64,000 nucleotides of DNA from Saccharina japonica. Its lineage: Eukaryota > Sar > Phaeophyceae > Laminariales > Laminariaceae. The position numbers were made by a program, and so were the translations under genes. Positions 56,621 to 64,000 of the stretch are shown here, in pieces. The stretch lies in the NCBI GenBank assembly GCA_008828725.1, contig MEHQ01000169.1, positions 62,001 to 126,000 on the forward strand. Reading direction: 5' to 3'. Within the stretch, counting starts at the first letter, position 1. The number at the start of each line of letters is the position of its first letter. Below the pieces are notes generated by a model, which had not been told where the DNA came from, did no database searches, and saw only the letters and a list, made by a program, of their open reading frames with translations.

Positions 56621-57535
56621 TTGTGATCAAATAAGTATCACGAATCGTGAGTTTTGTCCCCTGTTCGTTAGGTACGACCCTGAGCAGGTACTCACAGAAT
56701 ACTACACTACAGCAGCAGACTTAACAGAGTGCTCAAGTGACACACATAGTACAGAGACTACTGTACGAAGACTCACCAAAAGCACACCCAAAGTATACAC
56801 ATGAACGTAACAAAGCACCTACAATACACAATATACAACAAGTGAATACATCAAGCGCAGACACTGAGAAAGCTGTTTTGGTGGAGATCAGAGCGCACAC
56901 AGCCGTACACAAGGAGTTATGACGGATGCTGCGCTGTGCAGATGAGTATACAAGAGAGTATACAAAAAGAGAGCGGTTCCCCGACGAGTCACCCGCGGTC
57001 CTACTGCTGTAGTGCGTGTATTCACTACCTCGTTTTTCATTGGGAATGACCCTTGCCACTGTGCTACTATTTTGTTCCATCAGTACAGCAGTATATGCCA
57101 CATGTTTGTCCCGAAAAGGGAACCACCTACAGTACTCCTGCTGCACGACACTTGATACGTGTCTCGCTCATTGTCAAGTCGGTGCGGCCCGTGCTGTCTC
57201 GTGCTGGTGCTTACTGTGTGTTTCCTTCACGCGGCGGGGCAAACACGAATCATCACAAAACTCATCCGGATAAACAGTTATACGACAAGTTTTGCATGGC
57301 AGTTATGAGGCAGCGTCCAGTCGGAACATTTCCCTGTGTTTTTTTTGCCAGACTTTGCGACTTTGAAGGCCCAGAGCACGCCCAACGGACCTCGTCCGGG
57401 GGCCCTACTTGCCCTGTGGCGTACACGCGTGCCCCCTGCGTGCTCCGCCGCCGAGGGTACGATAAACGACCCCAGGCCGGAACAAAAACAATGCCGAAGT
57501 GCCAAATATGTTAAATTGGTACATACAGTAGTGAT
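56621..57535. other. No confident gene
   Basis: A plus frame of 153 codons (57053-57514) and overlapping frames in both directions lack domains; no splice structure was established. Confidence 0.3.
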
Positions 57536-57537
57536 AA

Positions 57538-57760
57538 AAGGTTTCCCTTCAAGATGTTGGTCACTTGAAATCCCGGGGGTGTCGCAAGGTTAAAGATGTA
57601 GCACATTCTTCACAGTTCTCGTTTAGGAGCAAACATGTTGCATAGGTTGCTGTATTGCCCAAAGGTAATAGTAGTAGGGAGAGTCATTACAAACGAAAAA
57701 CATATATCACGGTGCCATATGTGAGGTTCAGTGGGCTGCCGGTGTTGAGTAACTTCAATT
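57538..57760 (+). repeat. Dispersed repeat, short copy
   Basis: Short version of 54492-55030; the first block also matches 29424-29476. Confidence 0.6.
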
Positions 57761-58320
57761 AGGTGTCCAAGCTCATGCTATAATAGCCTAGGAGAATAGC
57801 CCATGATGCGAATCACCCTGCAAGAGGTGGCAAAAAACACAAACAAGACAAATTAGCAGAGGCAACATTAGGCGTTATGCTGGACAGCGACAACTCACTT
57901 GAGGCGAGCCCCAGCCATGCTGCGCGGCACGTTTCGGCCGTAGTTTCACTCGGGAACACAACACCCAACGACCTCAAATGTGATCAAGTCTCACCCCCTG
58001 CGTGAATTTCACATAGCGTACCGATGCAGCCGGCCTTGGGTACGCATGGATGAAGCGGCCGTAGTTCCACTGCATGCTTAAGTCGGCATGATCTTGGCTC
58101 TTGCCCTTGTGGCGGAGGGTCTACTCTACTGCCTCCAAGTTCTATGTTCTTACTTCATGGAAATGTACCTCCCAACCATACAAAAAATCTGGATAGTATG
58201 TGCCGTGGGTGGTGAGGTCCCGCTTGCGAAGGCGCCGCATCGTACGGGAAACGTCGGGGTGGACATACGAACACACCCATTGACTGTAGGCATCGGGGGA
58301 AGAGGAATCATGGACCAAAC
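57761..58320. other. No confident gene
   Basis: Positions 58340-58170 are open in several frames on both strands (for example minus AYSQWVCSYVHPDVSRTMRR), so coding cannot be assigned. Confidence 0.3.
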
Positions 58321-58322
58321 TA

Positions 58323-59109
58323 CAGTAGTAACCATCTGAGAACGGTACTTTTTTTTTGTGGGTTCTGCCGATGGCTGTACTGAAAGAACCAAGGCGACAA
58401 TTCACACGCCGGTTGTGTCCAACAATGCCCTGAGTGAAAATGAAAATTCGCGTTCGCGTCGATTTTTATATTGTTCAGTTTTGCTTTAGTTATAGCCTTG
58501 AAATGCTATTTTTGGTAAGGATTTCAAATGGTCAATTTTCAATATATTTATTTTCGGCTGGCTCAGGAAACCACATTCTAGACCCGATATTGAAAATTTG
58601 TTCCCGGAGGATTGTGGTGACAAGCTATACGATCATCATACAAGTTGTATTGTAGTAAAATATCCATTTTTGATGGCGCTGAAAATTTTTCCGTTTTCGT
58701 TTTTTTTCCTTACTGACAGTAAGGAATTAACCCCAAAACGGAAAAAATTTCAGCGCCATCAAAAATAGATATTTTACTACAATACAACTTGTATGATGAT
58801 CGTATAGATAATCACCACAATCCTCCGGGAACACATTTTCAATATCGGGTCTATAATATGGTTTCCTGAGCCAGCCGAAATTAAATATATTGAAAATTGG
58901 CCATTTGCAATCCTTACCAAAAATAGCATTTCAAGGCTATAACTAAAGCAAAACTGAACAATATAAAAATCGACGCGAACTCGAATTTTCATTTTCACTC
59001 AGGGCATTGTTGGACACAACCGGCGTGTGAATTGTCGCCTTGGTTCTTTCAGTACAGCCATCGGCAGAACCCACAAAAAAAAAGTACCGTTCTCAGATGG
59101 TTACTACTG
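58323..59109. mobile_element. 787-bp near-perfect palindrome, probable Tc1/mariner-type foldback element
   Basis: The two arms, each about 390 bp, are inverted copies with about a dozen differences; the centre is CCTTACTGACAGTAAGG at 58708-58724. Ends are CAGTAGTAACCATC...GATGGTTACTACTG, each flanked by TA (58321-58322 and 59110-59111). The palindrome extends three more bases on each side (AAC/GTT). TA flanks and CAGT-type termini are typical of Tc1/mariner elements. The same 73-codon frame (starting MKMKIRVRVDFYIVQF) occurs in each arm but has no known domain; no transposase. A transcript would fold into one long hairpin. Confidence 0.8.
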
Positions 59110-59180
59110 TAGTTGTAGAAGTGAAAAAATCACAGACCGCCCACTGGAACTACGTCAACACTACATTGTGCGGCCTTATG

Positions 59181-59587
59181 CTACCGCGCAACACTGTTGC
59201 AGAATAGCAGAAAGAGGGGAAACGGCGTCGGGGTGAAACCCAAACAGCGGCAATGCAACGTTAGCTGGCATGGAGAAGTAGGGAGAGGTGGCGTGAAGTT
59301 CACACTCTATCTCAATGGTGCTGTTCAGCTACAGAGAGAGCTGGATCTAACATGCAAAAACTAATGGTCAAGCAAACAACAATGCTGATGCCAGCGTCAC
59401 CCACCTGAATCGGTAGTTCCTGCTTACCCTCTTCACTGAAAGCACCGTCGTTCGTGGCCTCAACCTTGTGCTCTTCCTCTCCATTCGAGTTCGTGATGAC
59501 CACCCGCCTCCCCCACTTCCACTCTCTCCACCTTGCACTCGCGACGGGTGTCGTGGCGTCGGCGCGGAGAGCTACGACGCCATCCAT
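59181..59587 (-). CDS. Candidate two-exon small gene, product unknown
   Basis: Exon 1 (59587-59405) starts at an ATG and gives 61 codons (VVALRADATTPVASARW ... WKWGRRVVITNSNGEEEHK ... FSEEGKQELPIQ), ending at CAG|GTGGGT. A pyrimidine-rich acceptor (CTTCTCCATGCCAG) at 59265 opens exon 2 (59264-59181) in the same phase, adding 27 residues (including TPFPLFLLFCNSVAR) before TAG. Exon 1 is clearly protein-like and GC-richer than its surroundings; exon 2 is less certain. Total 88 residues; no family recognised. The 787-bp palindrome begins 70 bp beyond the predicted stop and could affect the 3' UTR. Confidence 0.4.
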
Positions 59588-59589
59588 TG

Positions 59590-61870
59590 TTCGACTAGAA
59601 ATGAATCGGGTGCGGGGAATAATCTTCCCCTTCTAAGATCCGCCCTGCTCAGCTAATTTGACAAGCCGGGCAGGGTTAGCACCTTTTCCTGCCCTCCTAG
59701 AAACGCAAAAGTGACACTGGGTTTTCGCCATGGCGCGGTGTTAAGGACATAGTCCCTGACCTGTGGTTGCCCAACCCACGCCCACCCACCGTGACATTCC
59801 CTTGCACTGGCTCTTTTACATTGTTTGCTAGTTTTTCAGTTCGGTGTCTTCCGACATCGGTTTTCCTCCCCCAAAAATATATCCACACTGTGATATGTCC
59901 ACTGCGAGCGGTTGCCGGCGCTTTTTGGTCGACCCTTTCGTCTCCGTGCAAGATGTGTTCACGACGAACGAGGACCATTTCCAGGAGGACATGTTTTGGT
60001 TTTCACACGTTTTTGTACAGAAAGCATCGTGGTTATACTTTTTCGTGTGTACTGTTTTCGTTTTCGAACAGGTCGTCTGTGACGCGTTGAATGTTTTCGT
60101 AAGGCTGTGGTCTCTTGATGTAAAGTCCATCTATATGTTATTGTCAACCCATTTATCCTTTTCGCCCTCTCCTTTTTTCTCTCCTTCCTAGTCGTAACTC
60201 AGATCGGGTCTACCACAACGTTTGTATTTTTTAATTTGCTTCCATTAAAGTGTCTTTACTTTCTTCCTGGAAGAAATTTATTTACTTCCGTGAAAAAAGC
60301 AAAAACACTTTCTGGGGAGAAAATTAATTTTGTACAACGTGGAAACCTCAATGGGGGTATAGATTAACTTATTATTATGTGGAAACGCGCATGAAGGTAA
60401 ACCGTGTTTTCTTCTTCCACGGAAAAGTGGAAACACTTCCGTGGTTCCGTCGAGGTTTCCGTTTGAAGAGGGTCTTCGTCCACTAGACAGCCCTATTAAT
60501 AGTGTGGTTCCGCTCTGCGCGCCACACGGTTGTACACATCCCGTTTATAAATTTGTTCACGTTGTGGTAATCGGGATGGGCCCACTTTGGGTGGGACGGT
60601 GTACCAACTTGGGGTTGGGGGTGAATTCATGCCCTCGCGTCCATGATATTTAAATTATATGGAGGAAAAAAAAAAATACCTTCGAAATGAATCAAGTGGA
60701 AGTAAAAAACCCTTTCGTGGAAGTCAAAAAACAAAAGCATTTGACAAACAAAGGGGCACCCCCTTAAATGTCGTGCCTGAAGGGAAAACACCGGCAAGCA
60801 TGGCGGCAAGGTTCTCGATATATAGTTGATCTTCCACATCACAGTTCAACGGCCCAACGCGTTGGGGCGCATTCACGGCATACTCATAGTCATATATTAC
60901 CCATTACTGTCTGTGAAAAGCCCAACAGGTAACGGCCTACTCTCCTCTTCAGTCCGTTGTAGTACCTACCCGGTATACGCATATACGTATACGGCGGTAC
61001 CGTGGTTGTACAGCAGTATGTTGGTGCGTATTTACATGTTATGTATGTACTGCTTATGAACGCCTGGTTGCGTATATCCATCCGTGTTTTTGTGGGGTAT
61101 TCTTCACGAATATACGAATGTAGTGCGTTGTTTTGCAGAGCCACACCTGGACACCACGAGTCTGAACCAGATGTGTGTGTCACACGACCTGCTGTAATGA
61201 TGGTATGCACAGGCAGTACGCACGAAATCAAATGGTGTGGTATGCACATGACGTTTGCTGACATGCTAGACACGGAAGACTGTGTATGGGCCGTTGGTAT
61301 TTCCGACGTTAGACGTAGTCTGTTCGGCGTACCGCACACAACAACCAAAACATGGAGTGGACACATATCGGTGGTCGTTTTGACCCAGTAAGGGGGACAT
61401 CTGTCCGCAACGTGCCATAAAAGGAGGAACGTTACGGCAGGAAGAGGTACTTCCCAAACTTAGTAGAGGCAACGGGGGATACCCTCGCGTAAGCATGGCA
61501 AAAAGGAGAATATACTCATACCCCCCTTTGAATCGCTCTCGTTCACACCCTACACATATCCAAAAACAAACGAACACTGTGGCTGGTTGGGAAACGCCAT
61601 GGGAGTTTCGCAAACACATCAAGTTTTGATTTCGAGTCGATTTGACAGATTACATGGGCGTACCCGGCGGCGAAAAACAATGCCCCCCTCTTAGTCACGA
61701 CAACCCCCCCTTTTGTCAAATGCCCTAAATAAAATTTCATGGAAGTGAATAAACCTTCCACGGATTTAAACGTTTACTTCCGAAGGAAGTAAAAACTCTT
61801 TCTTCGTGGAAGTATAGGTTACAATCCCTTCGTACGTAGCTCTGACCACGACGCTTTCAGGCCCTACAAA
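59590..61870. other. No confident gene; recurrent TTCC(A/G)(C/T)GGAAGT words
   Basis: From 60240 to 61830, words such as CTTCCACGGAAAAGTGGAA, CTTCCGTGG and TTTCGTGGAAGT recur in both orientations, giving many small potential hairpins. Plus frames at 59767-60191 (107-115 codons) are rich in Phe/Ser/Cys and are not recognised. Confidence 0.35.
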
Positions 61871-61874
61871 ATCG

Positions 61875-62055
61875 GCGGTCCGCTGCCCAAGTTGCATCAG
61901 CGGTCCCCTAATATTGTGATCCCGCTGCCAAAGTTCCGTTGGTGGTCCCGTAACATGGCGTTCCCGCTGCAAAACAAAACTTGGCGGTCCCCCAACCTGG
62001 CGGTCCCGCTGCCATAAAAAACCCTAGCGGCCCCCTGACCCGGCGGTCCCCTCAC
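61875..62055. repeat. GCGGTCCC...CCGCTGCC minisatellite, about 41-bp period
   Basis: TCCCGCTGC recurs near 61919, 61961 and 62002 together with GGCGGTCCCC(C/T)AAC-type words; at least four degenerate units. Confidence 0.7.
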
Positions 62056-62319
62056 ACACTACACTACTACAGGGATAGTCAACTGAGAAAGTCTGGGTAT
62101 TTTAGAAAAAAACGAATACAATCGTTTTTTCCAGTGGTAGCAAAAACAATGAAAGGAGCCGGCAACCAAGGACTGCGAGTGTTTTCAGTTGTAAAAGAGG
62201 CCGAGATCCGTGGCTTTCACGCAAACGCGCAGCTGGCCACCACGACACCGACCCCGGGGTGCGTTTGCCGCAACTCCCGTCTCGACTGGCCCCTCGTGGT
62301 CAAAGCACGCTCGTTGGAT

Positions 62320-63250
62320 CTGGCAACGAGGCATGTGCCTCCGAGCTGCTTCAAAGGTGCAGATCGCTCGTTTCAGATACGCTTTCCAACAAATTTAATA
62401 GGACTCGGGCCAGCATCTCCGCCCAACGAAACCAGGGATGCCAGACACCCCACGAACCACGGAGTCATTGTTGCGTTGACCGTTTCTATTTCCAATTATT
62501 GCATCGCTCGTGGTGCCAATCGCCCCGTACTCGTTCGGTCCTTGTACTGCTGTAAAAAACACAGAACACACAAATTACGAGTACTCGTACAAAAATGTCA
62601 CTAATATCGTTTCGTGGATCAGGGTGGGAAACGTATGCAGAGTTTGCCGCTTGTATGCGCAACTTGTGCTCGACCAAGCGAAGAGGGGTGGACGTGATAT
62701 TTGGTGTGGCTACTGTACTCTATTAGAGGGTTCGAGGAGAGTAATCGGTTATGCAAATGATATCGCCCTTCGTAGGTGGAGCTGCCTTCCGCACAGAGTC
62801 GCCAAGAGAGAGATGTACCCTCACAATTTTAACAGATTAGATCAAAGATCGACTTCGACCATCAGCCCGTTCTCCCTCGACAAGGCATCCCACCACCTTT
62901 CAAGTGGTCACTCTGACCTCGAGGGACGGCCTCAAGCCGTCGCAGCGAAAATGAAACCTGCAACAGCGAGGTGTCAGCCTCTGGCCCACGAGGATCCTGT
63001 AGATGAAAACCGACGCGCCGCGATCTCACTCACTTCTGGTACCACCGAGTACGGGACGATTGACACCACAGGCGATGCAAACATCTAAATTGAGAACGGT
63101 CTACGTAACAACTAAAACGTGTGTCGTTCGGTGCTTGGCAACCCTGGTTTCGTTGGGCTGAGATGCTGCCTCAAGCCCCATTAACTTGCCTCGTGTACAC
63201 AGCTGGGCAACGGACTTGCCGTGTTTTTTGCAGTTCGGAGAGACACGCCT
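62320..63250. repeat. Inverted repeat about 0.9 kb long enclosing an open frame
   Basis: GCCCAACGAAACCAGGGATGCC near 62430 recurs inverted near 63150 (GCCCAACGAAACCAGGGTTGCC), with weaker similarity reaching outward to 62320 and 63250. The interior contains a plus frame ending at TAA 63088 (about 100 residues, hydrophilic, for example SSGHSDLEGRPQAVAAKMKP), with no known family. Possibly a degenerate transposable element. Confidence 0.5.
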
Positions 63251-64000
63251 TGCCGGCAGATCAAAGGACAGTGTGCCGCCCACAAGGGCTCAAATGACGC
63301 CGGCATCGAAAAGAGGGGAGATCAATTTGCTTGTGTTACCGGACAAGCCGTGCCTTTCGTCAGATCGATCGACGGGGCAAAATGCCTTCGGTGTTTATAC
63401 GTACCTCCATTCTGGGCTGTTAGGTAATGTTGTGATCCTACGAAAAAAAACATCGGGAATTTTCCAGGAAGAAAACGTGCCCTTCTAAAGATGACTATCC
63501 CTGTACTACAGTACTACTTCTCCTGGTACACTGCTACTGCCGAGCAGCGAGGATGCCAGAGGGTGTGCGTGTAAATTCAAGCAAAGTACTACACACAAGA
63601 GTTGACCACTCGGAACTAAATAAAGCCGACTCAAACGTGTTGATCACTATATATATTTCCGGGCACCACAGCAATACTCTCGTTTGGTTGTGACTTGCCG
63701 TTTCCCCTCTTGTTGGTTATACTTCAAGGTGCCGCTGCTATCTACTACTACTAGAGCCCGTTCGTACAGCAGCAGCAGCAACACCACTACTCGTATCGAG
63801 AGTTTGCAGGTTCCTATATCGATGCCTTCCTGGTTCTCGTTCGCCATGTATGATACAACGAGATATAACAACAGAACAGCAAGATCAGCAGTTCGGAAGG
63901 ATGCGTAGTAGCACAGTACAGCAGTAGCGAAGCAGGACAGCCGGACGGCAGCAGCAAGAAGCAAAAACTGCATCAAATAGTAGTGCTGCTGCTTGCTGCT
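63251..64000. other. No confident gene; CAG/CTG tracts near the right edge
   Basis: CAGCAGCAGCAGCAAC at 63768-63784 and GCTGCTGCTTGCTGCT at the very end of the window; otherwise AT-rich intergenic DNA. Confidence 0.4.

Noticed and set aside
62734-62775. VIGYANDIAL in a plus frame, resembling the YADD box of LINE reverse transcriptases
   Set aside because: The second Asp position is Asn-Asp rather than Asp-Asp and no other RT block is present around it; a chance match is more likely.
1-64000. tRNA, rRNA and CRISPR arrays
   Set aside because: No cloverleaf-consistent A/B box pair, no conserved rRNA stretch and no regularly spaced identical short repeats with unique spacers were seen by eye; a covariance-model scan would be needed to exclude tRNAs fully.

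Overview
The window looks like nuclear DNA of a eukaryotic alga, most likely a stramenopile and plausibly a brown alga. The evidence is short exons (40-180 bp) split by GT-AG introns of about 100-900 bp, internal TTAGGG/CCCTAA telomere-type tracts, many short palindromic and microsatellite-like words, and a Ty1/copia retrotransposon. Most of the window is intergenic or repeat DNA. There is no sign of bacterial operons, and I saw no rRNA, no convincing tRNA and no CRISPR array. The organism call is an inference from these features, not from a database match.

Positions 1-7.7 kb (minus strand) hold the best host gene. I rebuilt it from 15 exons whose intron phases all agree. It encodes a membrane protein with an N-terminal duplicated module, then a DUF4395-like domain, then a TehA/SLAC1-type (TDT) anion-transporter domain that runs off the left edge. 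A tandem duplication of about 0.93-0.96 kb has doubled part of the 5' half, leaving a chimeric exon at the junction and a decayed exon pair.

Positions 8-46 kb are repeat-rich and gene-poor. They contain a 5-unit satellite of about 220 bp (8.06-9.11 kb), CTG tracts, several inverted-repeat elements (20.5, 27.4-29.7, 35.4 and 46.2 kb), an element built of TGTCGCG-type repeats around a telomeric tract (35.4-35.7 kb), a degenerate tandem array of about 150 bp (36.4-37.2 kb), and telomere-associated duplications (42.4-42.7 kb). Candidate coding pieces are a glutaredoxin-like exon (25.4 kb), a 3'-terminal exon (26.4 kb), a small ORF with a presequence and a membrane segment (34.0 kb), a first exon (35.0 kb) and an unrecognised ORF (37.9 kb).

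Positions 46,559-53,706 are a complete copia-type LTR retrotransposon on the minus strand. Its two 419-bp LTRs differ at 6 sites. Gag, protease, integrase, reverse transcriptase and RNase H are all recognisable, but the reading frame is broken by one net frameshift in a poly-Gln tract and by two in-frame UAG codons.

Positions 53.7-64 kb return to repeats. The most striking is a nearly perfect 787-bp palindrome (58.3-59.1 kb) with TA flanks and CAGTAGTAACC termini, as expected of a Tc1/mariner-type foldback element. The word TACAGTA/TACTGTA is about five times over-represented across the window, which could be a record of past Tc1/mariner excisions. A possible two-exon small gene lies at 59.2-59.6 kb.
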